A DNA stretch of 24,449 bases, taken from positions 1-24,449 of the IMG/VR virus record IMGVR_UViG_3300047333_000060. One strand, given 5' to 3'. A program made the translations under genes and the position numbers. Positions 1-5,428 of the stretch are shown here, in pieces; the stretch's first letter is position 1, and each line of letters begins with the position of its first letter. The stretch is from a virus. Below the pieces are notes generated by a model, which was given only the letters and a program-made list of their open reading frames with translations, was not told where the DNA came from and ran no database searches.

Positions 1-321
1 AGCGCCCCCGAAGTCCCCCCACCCCCTACCAACGGGCGTCCCCCAGCGAGCGCCGCTCCTGGGGCTTCTAATGCGGCCGTGTCGTCGGGTGGGTCTGCTG
101 TGGATAAACCCAGTGCCCCGGTGCAGCCGAAGCTCGCCACACCCGCCCAGGTCATCAAGCGCAAGGCCGACCAGGCGGGGCTCTCGGACACCTATTTCCT
201 GGCGCAGTTCGAGGTTTTGGCTTCGGTCTCGAGGCGACCGGCACCGCGTAAGGCGGGATCCGCGGCGGCCGGCGCTGCCAGGGCCACACGGGCCGGCGGG
301 CCGTTCCACGTGGAACGGTAA
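1..321 (+). CDS. C-terminal part of an unidentified plus-strand protein (5' end outside window)
   Basis: The frame is open from base 1 to a TAA at 319-321, giving about 106 residues. The first 45 or so are rich in Pro, Ala and Ser and look disordered. A more ordered stretch (KLATPAQVIKRKADQAGLSD, then TYFLAQFEVLASVSRR) is followed by an Arg/Ala-rich tail ending FHVER. An internal ATG at 79 is possible, but the frame continues upstream, so a longer gene cut by the window edge is more likely. I do not recognise the family, and it has no tyrosine-recombinase C-terminal motif, so it is not an obvious integrase. It is convergent to the phage late operon and lies beyond the tRNA fragment. It may therefore be a host gene next to an integrated prophage, although a phage gene cannot be excluded. 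Confidence 0.5.
   Translation, partial: SAPEVPPPPTNGRPPASAAPGASNAAVSSGGSAVDKPSAPVQPKLATPAQVIKRKADQAGLSDTYFLAQFEVLASVSRRPAPRKAGSAAAGAARATRAGGPFHVER
301..318. promoter_or_regulatory. parS-like palindrome (candidate ParB-binding site)
   Basis: The 18-bp perfect palindrome ccgttccacgtggaacgg contains GTTCCACGTGGAAC. From memory, this core matches parS sites of pseudomonads and is close to the wider bacterial consensus TGTTTCACGTGAAACA. It occupies exactly the last six sense codons of the plus-strand reading frame. A specific 14-mer is not expected by chance in 24 kb. ParB binding itself is inferred. Confidence 0.55.
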
Positions 322-338
322 AAAAACGTTAATATTCA

Positions 339-383
339 TGGTGGTGAGAGAGCGACTCGAACCCTCGACCTCGGCATTATGAG
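339..383 (-). tRNA. 3' fragment of tRNA-Met (CAU); likely attachment-site core
   Basis: Read on the minus strand this is the 3' part of a tRNA: anticodon loop CTCATAA (377-383, anticodon CAU), 3' anticodon-stem strand TGCCG, a 5-nt variable loop, T-stem GAGGG, T-loop TTCGAGT, acceptor strand TCTCACC, discriminator A and an encoded CCA at 339-341. The 5' half is absent. The five bases preceding the loop (CCGGA on the minus strand) do not pair properly with TGCCG, and no D-arm follows. One T-stem pair (G-G) is also mismatched. Such 3' fragments are the classic identity block of phages that integrate into tRNA genes, so this is probably attP or attR, not a working tRNA. The matching intact host tRNA would be expected to start GGTGAGA. 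Confidence 0.72.
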
Positions 384-462
384 TCCGGGGCACTATGAAA
401 AACCCGTGTTTTGAGAGCCCGTTACCCACTTTTTCCCACCTGAACGGGTGTGTCCGGGGCAC
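383..462. repeat. 11-bp direct repeat beside the tRNA fragment
   Basis: gtccggggcac occurs at 383-393, touching the edge of the tRNA anticodon loop, and again at 452-462. Both copies are followed within a few bases by an A-rich stretch. Direct repeats close to an att core are typical of integrase arm-type sites. This assignment is an inference from position. Confidence 0.4.
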
Positions 463-847
463 AAAAAGGGCACACGGATTTCGCACGTATAAGCCCCAGG
501 AGCGGCGCAGAGAGAGGGTCGCTGTCTTGGGACCTCGAGGTGGCGGTCCGCGGCGCCTGGCTTGGCTGGTGTGGGCACACCCGGGGGAGGAACCCCTCCC
601 CCGGGGCGACTTCTGTTGGGCTCGAGCTCGCGGTGTGCCCGCGGATGAGGGACGGCCGATCTACAACTCTCACGTCCTGGTGATATCGATAGCCGCCGGC
701 TTGCAGCCCTGACGCGGTTCGCCTTGCTCCTTCGGCGGGCCCCCTTGCACCGGCAGTCGGGGGCGAGATTACTTCGATCACCTCACCTGCAGTACCACTC
801 CGGTCAACGCTGTCGCCGCGCGGCTTGGGTAATGTAGTGGCGCGATC
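386..847. other. Gene-poor region between the att-like site and the end of the late operon
   Basis: About 460 bases contain no convincing gene. The open frames here lack good ribosome binding sites, overlap on both strands and have a composition expected of GC-rich noncoding DNA. The region holds the second gtccggggcac copy (452-462), the 8-mer gggcacac at 468-475 and 573-580 with its inverse at 633-640, a possible stem cccgtt/aacggg (418-423/443-448), the strong hairpin at 580-605 and a weaker stem gccccc/gggggc (739-744/759-764). I see no U-tract terminator for the late operon. Confidence 0.6.
580..605. other. Strong GC hairpin, 11-bp perfect stem
   Basis: cccgggggagg (580-590) is the exact reverse complement of cctcccccggg (595-605), leaving the loop aacc. 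The flanks gggcacac (573-580) and gtgtgccc (633-640) are also inverted. It lies downstream of the last late gene, so it could protect or help end the transcript. Neither strand has a T-run after it, so it is not a canonical intrinsic terminator. Confidence 0.5.
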
Positions 848-1060
848 TTATCCCTGACCGGTGATCCGCTTCCAGGCTTTGTGCATGCCGGTCTGCGACT
901 GGGCGCGGAGCAGCGCCTCCACCGCCTCGGCGTCGACCTTCGCGGGGTCGAGCTCCTCGACCACGATTGCCTCGTCACGCTTCGGCGTATGCGCCTGGAC
1001 CGGCACCTTGTAGGGCGGGATGCGCGGCGGCGGGGTCGGCTTCGACCAAGGCCACCTCAT
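848..1060 (-). CDS. 70-aa protein, unknown function, last gene of the late operon
   Basis: The start ATG at 1060 overlaps the stop of the 32-aa membrane peptide upstream as ATGA, so translation is probably coupled; I see no good independent ribosome binding site. The protein begins MRWPWSKPTPPPRIPPYKVP: a basic, Trp- and Pro-rich N-terminus, then an acidic region (EELDPAKVDAEAVEALL) likely to form a helix, and a short basic end. There is no signal peptide or membrane segment. I do not recognise the family. It follows the spanins, so a lysis-related or late accessory role is possible but unsupported by motifs. Confidence 0.55.
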   Translation of the reverse strand: MRWPWSKPTPPPRIPPYKVPVQAHTPKRDEAIVVEELDPAKVDAEAVEALLRAQSQTGMHKAWKRITGQG

Positions 1061-1155
1061 CGCAGCTGGAAGACCATCCAGGCGAGGGCGGCGGTGGCGA
1101 TGAGGAGCCCAACACAACAAACGAAGAGTGCGGTCACGGCTTGTCCTGTGTTCAC
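1057..1155 (-). CDS. 32-aa single-pass membrane peptide (candidate)
   Basis: This short frame starts with GTG at 1155, overlapping the Rz stop codon as GTGA, and ends in a TGA that overlaps the next ATG as ATGA. It therefore fits exactly between its neighbours. The product is MNTGQAVTALFVCCVGLLIA followed by TAALAWMVFQLR: a short polar start, a strongly hydrophobic stretch of about 20 residues (8-28) and a basic C-terminal residue. The support is the perfect stop/start nesting and the membrane-segment composition. No strong Shine-Dalgarno is visible and the peptide is too short for family recognition. It may be an auxiliary lysis membrane protein, by position only. Confidence 0.5.
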   Translation of the reverse strand: MNTGQAVTALFVCCVGLLIATAALAWMVFQLR

Positions 1156-1595
1156 GGTGGCGGCACGCGGCAGACGTGCGTGATGTAGTCCTGCAGGCCC
1201 GCTACTTGGGCGTCGGCGATGTGACCGACTGACACGAGGGGTCGGCCGATGTCGGGCCCTGACACAGAATCGACAATACTTGGTGCTGGTAGGTCGGGGG
1301 CTGCATGAGCGCCGGATCCGGCGGTGGCGGCTCGAGGCACGCAGGCGGAGGCCTCACGGTACTGCACGCGCACAACAGGAGCAGCGATAGGGTCGAGAGG
1401 CGCTTGAGCGAACTGTTTAGCCTCGCTGTTGATTCGGGTCGCATCGGTCGACTCCTGTGCAGTATTAATTGCATTGCGTTTAATCGTCGCCTTGGCGGCG
1501 GCGAGCTGCGGCTGCAGGCGCCCGACGTAGACGCCACCACCGAAGGACACGATGAGTGCGAGCACCGCCGCGCCGGCGATGAGGAGCGCGTTCAC
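1152..1595 (-). CDS. Rz: Rz-like inner-membrane spanin (i-spanin)
   Basis: The 147-aa product is read from GTG at 1595, which overlaps the previous stop as GTGA. Residues 3-24 (ALLIAGAAVLALIVSFGGGV) form an N-terminal membrane anchor. An Ala/Gln/Lys-rich helical periplasmic region follows (about 26-70), then a variable, Pro- and Ser-containing segment and a C-terminal end near LQDYITHVCR. This is the expected i-spanin layout: anchor in the inner membrane, coiled-coil periplasmic domain and a C-terminus that contacts the o-spanin. A lipoprotein gene is embedded in another frame of the same DNA, the classical Rz/Rz1 arrangement, which strongly supports the call. Its role would be fusion of inner and outer membranes in the last step of lysis of a Gram-negative host. 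Confidence 0.78.
   Translation of the reverse strand: MNALLIAGAAVLALIVSFGGGVYVGRLQPQLAAAKATIKRNAINTAQESTDATRINSEAKQFAQAPLDPIAAPVVRVQYREASACVPRAATAGSGAHAAPDLPAPSIVDSVSGPDIGRPLVSVGHIADAQVAGLQDYITHVCRVPPP
1202..1444 (-). CDS. Rz1: Rz1-like outer-membrane lipoprotein spanin, embedded in Rz
   Basis: The 80-aa product lies entirely inside the Rz gene in a different frame. The ATG at 1444 has a good ribosome binding site (aggag, 8 bases before). A basic N-region (KR at 14-15) leads into the hydrophobic core LSTLSLLLL and the lipobox L-C-A-C, with Cys27 the likely lipidated residue. The mature part is Pro-rich (STVRPPPACLEPPPPDPAL), as in Rz1 o-spanins. A longer frame upstream to 1540 exists, but the ATG at 1444 is preferred because it gives a proper lipoprotein signal and has the Shine-Dalgarno. 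Known role of the family: the outer-membrane partner that binds the Rz C-terminus across the periplasm. Confidence 0.8.
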   Translation of the reverse strand: MRPESTARLNSSLKRLSTLSLLLLCACSTVRPPPACLEPPPPDPALMQPPTYQHQVLSILCQGPTSADPSCQSVTSPTPK

Positions 1596-1840
1596 GGCGC
1601 CGCCCCCCGCTTGAACTCGAGCACTTGGGCCTGCAGCTTGTCGAGTTCCTGGGTGAGCCACTTCAAGCGCTCGCGCGAGAGCGATGACTGCATGCGCAGC
1701 TCATCGCAGATGCTCGAGATTTGGTGGCGCGCGGCCTCGAGAGAGTCGCTCGACTTCTCCAACGAGTCGAGCATCGAGGTGGTGTCACTGATCTCGATGC
1801 CCAACTTGCGGGCCCGCTCGAGGAGTCCCGTATCGGTCAT
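1592..1840 (-). CDS. 82-aa coiled-coil protein, unknown function
   Basis: The ATG at 1840 overlaps the upstream stop as ATGA, and its own stop overlaps the Rz GTG. The whole protein looks helical, with heptad-like hydrophobic spacing (LLERARKLGIEISDTTSMLD, LEKSSDSLEAARHQISSICD, LKWLTQELDKLQAQVLEF) and no membrane segment. It is likely a soluble coiled coil. It sits between a membrane protein and the spanins in the lysis region; a regulatory or chaperone-like role in lysis is possible but not shown by any motif. Confidence 0.65.
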   Translation of the reverse strand: MTDTGLLERARKLGIEISDTTSMLDSLEKSSDSLEAARHQISSICDELRMQSSLSRERLKWLTQELDKLQAQVLEFKRGAAP

Positions 1841-2112
1841 GCGGTGTGTCCCTTCACTAGCAGCGCGACGATTACGCCGGCGACGACCTCGATGGCACAA
1901 ACCACGAGCACACCGCGCACCAGCCAAACTAGCCCATCGACGCGCTCGGTCAACACCGCGAGATCCTTATACCAATCTCTTTGGCGCTCGAGCTGTGCCG
2001 CCATCTTATCGAGATTTTCGGATAGCTCGCGGCGTTTTTCATCGTCCGCTTCGCGCCTGACCATCGCCTTGAGGTCGCGCACCGTGTCGGTGTACTCGTT
2101 CTTGCGGTTCAT
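1837..2112 (-). CDS. 91-aa C-tail-anchored membrane protein of the lysis region
   Basis: The start ATG at 2112 overlaps the stop of the 52-aa holin-like gene (ATGA). Residues 1-58 are highly charged and helical (RDLKAMVRREADDEKRRELS), probably a cytoplasmic coiled coil. Residues 61-86 (LVWLVRGVLVVCAIEVVAGV and following) form one long membrane segment near the C-terminus. Small phage proteins with a charged coiled coil and one membrane helix next to holins can act as antiholins or as unrelated membrane factors. I cannot tell which from sequence. A longer upstream frame (to 2304) was rejected because it overlaps two other coding frames and has shadow-like composition. Confidence 0.65.
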   Translation of the reverse strand: MNRKNEYTDTVRDLKAMVRREADDEKRRELSENLDKMAAQLERQRDWYKDLAVLTERVDGLVWLVRGVLVVCAIEVVAGVIVALLVKGHTA

Positions 2113-2267
2113 AAGTCCGGGTGCCGATCGTTGTAGTGACCAATCGCTGCGACCGCCGCGCCCAGGAGCACCAGGCCGATGTGCTGTCCGCCCAGGATCC
2201 CCATCTCCACCGAGCCGCCAATGACTCCCGCGTAGCCCGTGATCTTCGTGCGGTTGGCCCAGAGCAC
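2109..2267 (-). CDS. 52-aa holin-like membrane protein
   Basis: The GTG at 2267 shares its first base with the lysozyme stop (TAGTG), and the end overlaps the next ATG as ATGA, so the frame is fixed on both sides. The product begins MLWANRTKITGYAGVIGGSV and contains two short hydrophobic stretches (about 10-26 and 30-43, IGLVLLGAAVAAIGHYN) with a polar end. Small phage proteins of this pattern (N-R-T-K-I-x-x-Y-A-G, then a membrane helix ending GHYN) lie beside endolysins in many phages and are usually considered holins. The family match is from memory and holin activity is an inference from size, hydrophobicity and location. Confidence 0.6.
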   Translation of the reverse strand: MLWANRTKITGYAGVIGGSVEMGILGGQHIGLVLLGAAVAAIGHYNDRHPDL

Positions 2268-2734
2268 TACCCAAAGCGCACGAGCTCGCCCAGTCGGTGC
2301 GCACGCGGTCCCACTTCCGTCGCCCATGGCTGCGATGACTCCAGGTTGTCGGCCGCCTGGGCGAATTGTCCCGCCTTCATTTGCGAGAGGAAGTTCGGCC
2401 ACTTGGCTTCGAAGCGCGCAGCATTGCCGAGGCCGGTGTTGAAGTAGAGGGAATAGATCACCGTCTGCCGAGCCGGCGAAAGATCTGTGATCCACGGCAT
2501 GCTCGGTGCGAGCTCGGACTCGCACGCGGCGATGTCGTTTGACAGTAGCTGCTCGGCTTCTGCCTGCGTGAGACCGCGGCCGGAAAGATTTCGACCGACA
2601 CCGATCGACGGGTTGCCGACGACACTCGAGCCCGGGCCAATCGGCCGGCCGGTCTTGTCGTCATAGACGCGCAGCACCTCGCCCTCATCGCCGCGCAGCT
2701 CCTGGCGCAGCTGTGCCGCAGTGGTCGGGTTCAC
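2267..2734 (-). CDS. Endolysin, T4-type lysozyme (GH24 muramidase)
   Basis: The 155-aa product starts at GTG 2734, one base after the stop of the 44-aa membrane protein. The N-terminus has the GH24 catalytic signature: Glu17 in LRGDEGEVLRVYDD and Asp26, nine residues later as in T4 lysozyme. The GNPSIGVGRNL block places Ser43 where T4 has Thr26, and Arg48 replaces the His of GIGH. Downstream are the usual LTQAEAEQLL, a second helix with YSLYFNTGLGN, and a C-terminal WATEVGPRAHRLGELVRFG. It would cut the beta-1,4 MurNAc-GlcNAc bond of host peptidoglycan. There is no signal peptide or SAR segment, so release should depend on a holin; two or three candidate membrane proteins flank it. Confidence 0.85.
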   Translation of the reverse strand: MNPTTAAQLRQELRGDEGEVLRVYDDKTGRPIGPGSSVVGNPSIGVGRNLSGRGLTQAEAEQLLSNDIAACESELAPSMPWITDLSPARQTVIYSLYFNTGLGNAARFEAKWPNFLSQMKAGQFAQAADNLESSQPWATEVGPRAHRLGELVRFG

Positions 2735-2735
2735 G

Positions 2736-2870
2736 CTACTTCAGATCTTTCTCGGCGCTCGCGATCTTGGTCTCGATCGCGCCCACCTTCGGTGCGAGCT
2801 TCGTGCACGCGAACCAGCCCAGGCCGAAGCCGACGACGAGCGCGAGCGAGGCAATAACAATCGTTTCCAT
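2736..2870 (-). CDS. 44-aa single-pass membrane protein
   Basis: The ATG at 2870 has a strong ribosome binding site (taggaga, ending about 6 bases upstream) directly after the tailspike stop. The product is METIVIASLALVVGFGLGWF then ACTKLAPKVGAIETKIASAEKDLK: a membrane helix at 3-22 followed by a charged, helical C-terminal tail. The stop TAG is one base before the lysozyme GTG. Its place between tailspike and endolysin, its own good ribosome binding site and its hydrophobicity make it a lysis-cassette member. It could be a pinholin-like or antiholin-like protein, or a small membrane protein of unrelated role. Confidence 0.7.
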   Translation of the reverse strand: METIVIASLALVVGFGLGWFACTKLAPKVGAIETKIASAEKDLK

Positions 2871-2887
2871 CTCTGTCTCCTAAAAAG

Positions 2888-5425
2888 TTACCGGGCCATC
2901 GGTATGCGGCAGGCGACCTGGATCAGATCGCCGGACGGTATGTTGGTGGTGTTGATCGCAAAATTCGCGCCGGTCGTCGCATTTTGAAAGTTCAACGTCC
3001 AGCGGTTGGCCGTTATGCCGTTGACGTTCACACTTTGCAGCGAGCAGATGACGGTGAGCGCCGTACCGCTCGAATTGTCGGTGATGACCGCGACCGGCAT
3101 CGAGTCGCCCACCCGCTGCGTCGCAGAGCCGCCGCTCGCCGGCCAGCGCGGGGTATCGAAGATCACTGCGTTGGTCTCGACGGTGGAGATCTTCGCGCCC
3201 GCGGCAAAGGCCGTGCTCGCATCCGCGCCGGTGGGAGTGTTGGTGAGCGAGTTGCTCGCCGCGTTGATGCATTGGATCAGCGACGAGTTCATCGCGTTGC
3301 CGCCGGGCTCGGCAAACCGGTGTTGGAATGTGCCGGCGGTGTTGACCAGGCGGAACGTGAACGCCTGGTCGGTCTGGCCGTAGTTGTCGGAGAAGAAGTT
3401 CCCCTCGCCGCCATGCCCGTAGGGCAGCGTCGTCACCGTCCAGTAGGTGGAGTTCGGCGGTGCATTGCCGGTGGTCGCCAGGATGCAGATGTAGTTGGTG
3501 CCGCTCGAGGAGACGACGTTCCCCGGGCTGTAGGCGGTGGCCGCGTTGTAGGCCGTGACCGCGGTCGCGTTGCCGCCGAAGTACGAGCCGTCCGCGCGTA
3601 GGAAGTTGCCGTTCGATACGGTGTCGGTGCCGCTCCCCGTGCCCGCAGTGGTGAACGCGTAGTTCACCCCGATCAGCGCCCAGGTGGTGGCCGAGCCGCC
3701 GAAGGTCACCCAGTTGGAGAGCGCGCCGCCGGCGGCCGCATAGTTGGTGCTCGAGAACACCGGATTGATGACCGTGCAGTTGCCGCCCAAGTTGAGCGGC
3801 GTGCTCCCGCTCTGCGGCGCCTCGATCTCGAGGCCGTCGATGAGCGAGCCCACCGCCGAGATGTTGATGCCCGTGCCGCCGCTGCCAGGCGCGACGCAAG
3901 TCAGGTCGTAGATGCGCCCGTAACTGCCGGCGAAGAGGAGGCCGCTCTGGTTGGCCTGGCCGTTCATCGTGATCTCGAGCATGTCGATGTAGGCGACGTT
4001 CTGGTTCACGTTGACGTGATAGCCAGAGCTCGCGCAGGCGCAGTCCCGCACCGCGCAGCGGGTCATGTAGCCGGCGGTGCCCCACTGGATGGTGTAGCCG
4101 ATCTTGATGCCGTTGGTCATCCCGGGGCTCGCCGCGTAGGCGCAGTACCAGGTCAGGTCCTCGAGCATGATCTTGGCAGCGTTGCCGGTATCGCCGAACC
4201 ACACCCCGGTAGTGCCGGTCTTCGCGAGCAGGCCCCCGACGTTGCGGCCTGAGCCCACCAGCCGCGTCGCCGGCGGCATGCTCTGCGCGCCGGTGAGGTA
4301 CGTGCCCGGGCCGAACTTGATCGGAATCAGGCCCACCATCAGGCCGGATCCGCCGGCGCACGCCAGGAGCGCCGCGGCGATCGCTGCCGTGCAGTCGGTG
4401 CCGGAAGTCGTGATGGTGCCGTTCGAGCCGATCTGGCTGTCCCCTCGAGCTCCCCACCACTCCGGATACGCCTCGTTGCACGACCCGGCCGCGAACACCA
4501 CGGCGCCGGCGCCCTCGAAGCACGTCTGTTTCGGCGCTTGAAAGAGGCCGTTGATGGTCAACGTCTTGCCGGAAGCGATGTTGATCGAGCCCGAGATCAC
4601 CGAGAGCAGCACCGTGTTGGTGGTATCGCTCCCCGAGCTCACCGTCGCCGCCGGGATGGTCACGCTGCTCGCGATCGCCAGGAGCGAATTCACCGTCACC
4701 GGATTGCCGATCGGCACGCCGCTCGCGAGCTGCTGCGCCTGCAGGATGGCGGCCGTGAAGCCCGCGGTCGCATCCGTCGTGCCGGGCGTCGTGTTGGTGA
4801 AGTAGCGGTCGACTTGGCCCGGGGGCAGGCTGGTGTTGGCGGGCGTGACGCCCGCCTGGATCTCGGCCGCGGTCTGGCCGTAGAAGGCCGCGGCCTGGCT
4901 GCCGATCAGCTGCCACTCGGTGCCGTCGTACTCGATGCGGTAGATGCCGTTCGCGACGATCGCGCCGGCGTTGATCGCGTTCGAGGCGGGAAAGGTGATG
5001 TTCTTCGCCGCGAGCCCGTTGTAGGCATAGGTCGACGGGCCCGTGTTGGTGTTGGCCGCTTTGAAGGAGGTCCGGAGTCCCGTGCGCAGCGCCTTCTCCA
5101 TCGTCGAGTTCGAGGTCGCGTAGGCGTTCACGCTGCCCGTGTCGGCGTAGGTGATCTGCGGGGTGCCGTCGAAAATCGAGACCGGGCTCTGAGTCTTGAA
5201 CACGGTCGAGTTCTTCGACATGACCAGGTTGTAGTCCCCGTCTGCCACGAAGAACGAGAACTGACCATCGGAGCCGGTGACCACCGTCGAGGTGGCGATC
5301 GGCGTGAGCCCGTTGTCCGAGAAGATCGAGGCGTTGCCGCCGCCCAGGTAGTTCTGCACCAGCACGGTCGCGCCCACGAGCGCGTTGCCTTGGACGTCCT
5401 GCAGGGTGTCGATGTATTGCTTCAT
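2888..5425 (-). CDS. Tailspike / tail fibre with beta-helix domain, host-receptor binding
   Basis: This 845-aa protein is the likely receptor-binding tailspike. Residues 1-90 form a beta-rich N-terminal adaptor with the pattern DVQGNALVGATVLVQNYLGG ... GSDGQFSFFVADGDY, resembling carboxypeptidase-regulatory-like folds. Residues 319-329 (AYPEWWGARGD) plus TDCTAAIAAAL are the typical entry of pectate-lyase-like right-handed beta-helices in phage spikes. Residues 340-600 continue with short repeated strands rich in Gly, Asn and Thr. Residues 626-664 (NAATAYSPGNVVSSSGTNYI and onwards) resemble a ChtBD3/CBM5-12-like module. The last 175 residues are a further beta-rich C-terminal domain. The Cys content is high for a spike (for example CAVRDCACASSG at 457-468). 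It follows the head-binding-type protein with a 3-base gap. Enzymatic depolymerase activity is possible, but no catalytic residues can be assigned. Confidence 0.8.
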   Translation of the reverse strand: MKQYIDTLQDVQGNALVGATVLVQNYLGGGNASIFSDNGLTPIATSTVVTGSDGQFSFFVADGDYNLVMSKNSTVFKTQSPVSIFDGTPQITYADTGSVNAYATSNSTMEKALRTGLRTSFKAANTNTGPSTYAYNGLAAKNITFPASNAINAGAIVANGIYRIEYDGTEWQLIGSQAAAFYGQTAAEIQAGVTPANTSLPPGQVDRYFTNTTPGTTDATAGFTAAILQAQQLASGVPIGNPVTVNSLLAIASSVTIPAATVSSGSDTTNTVLLSVISGSINIASGKTLTINGLFQAPKQTCFEGAGAVVFAAGSCNEAYPEWWGARGDSQIGSNGTITTSGTDCTAAIAAALLACAGGSGLMVGLIPIKFGPGTYLTGAQSMPPATRLVGSGRNVGGLLAKTGTTGVWFGDTGNAAKIMLEDLTWYCAYAASPGMTNGIKIGYTIQWGTAGYMTRCAVRDCACASSGYHVNVNQNVAYIDMLEITMNGQANQSGLLFAGSYGRIYDLTCVAPGSGGTGINISAVGSLIDGLEIEAPQSGSTPLNLGGNCTVINPVFSSTNYAAAGGALSNWVTFGGSATTWALIGVNYAFTTAGTGSGTDTVSNGNFLRADGSYFGGNATAVTAYNAATAYSPGNVVSSSGTNYICILATTGNAPPNSTYWTVTTLPYGHGGEGNFFSDNYGQTDQAFTFRLVNTAGTFQHRFAEPGGNAMNSSLIQCINAASNSLTNTPTGADASTAFAAGAKISTVETNAVIFDTPRWPASGGSATQRVGDSMPVAVITDNSSGTALTVICSLQSVNVNGITANRWTLNFQNATTGANFAINTTNIPSGDLIQVACRIPMAR

Positions 5426-5428
5426 GGG

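Noticed and set aside
301-330. Palindrome at 301-318 as an intrinsic terminator
   Set aside because: On the plus strand it is followed by A-rich sequence, and on the minus strand the T-run lies before the palindrome; there is no loop, so parS-like is the better reading.
339-420. Complete working tRNA gene on the minus strand
   Set aside because: The 5' anticodon-stem strand does not pair and no D-arm or 5' acceptor strand is present; only the 3' part is tRNA-like.
395-781. Overlapping open frames on both strands near the att-like region (395-712 plus, 422-781 minus)
   Set aside because: Overlap each other, cross the hairpin and repeats, lack good ribosome binding sites and have no recognisable domain.
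2109-2525. Longer start for the 52-aa holin-like protein inside the lysozyme gene
   Set aside because: The extension overlaps the lysozyme coding frame and looks shadow-like; the TAGTG overlap gives a simpler start.
2888-5425. Diversity-generating retroelement acting on the tailspike
   Set aside because: No reverse transcriptase gene and no template/variable repeat pair was seen in the window.
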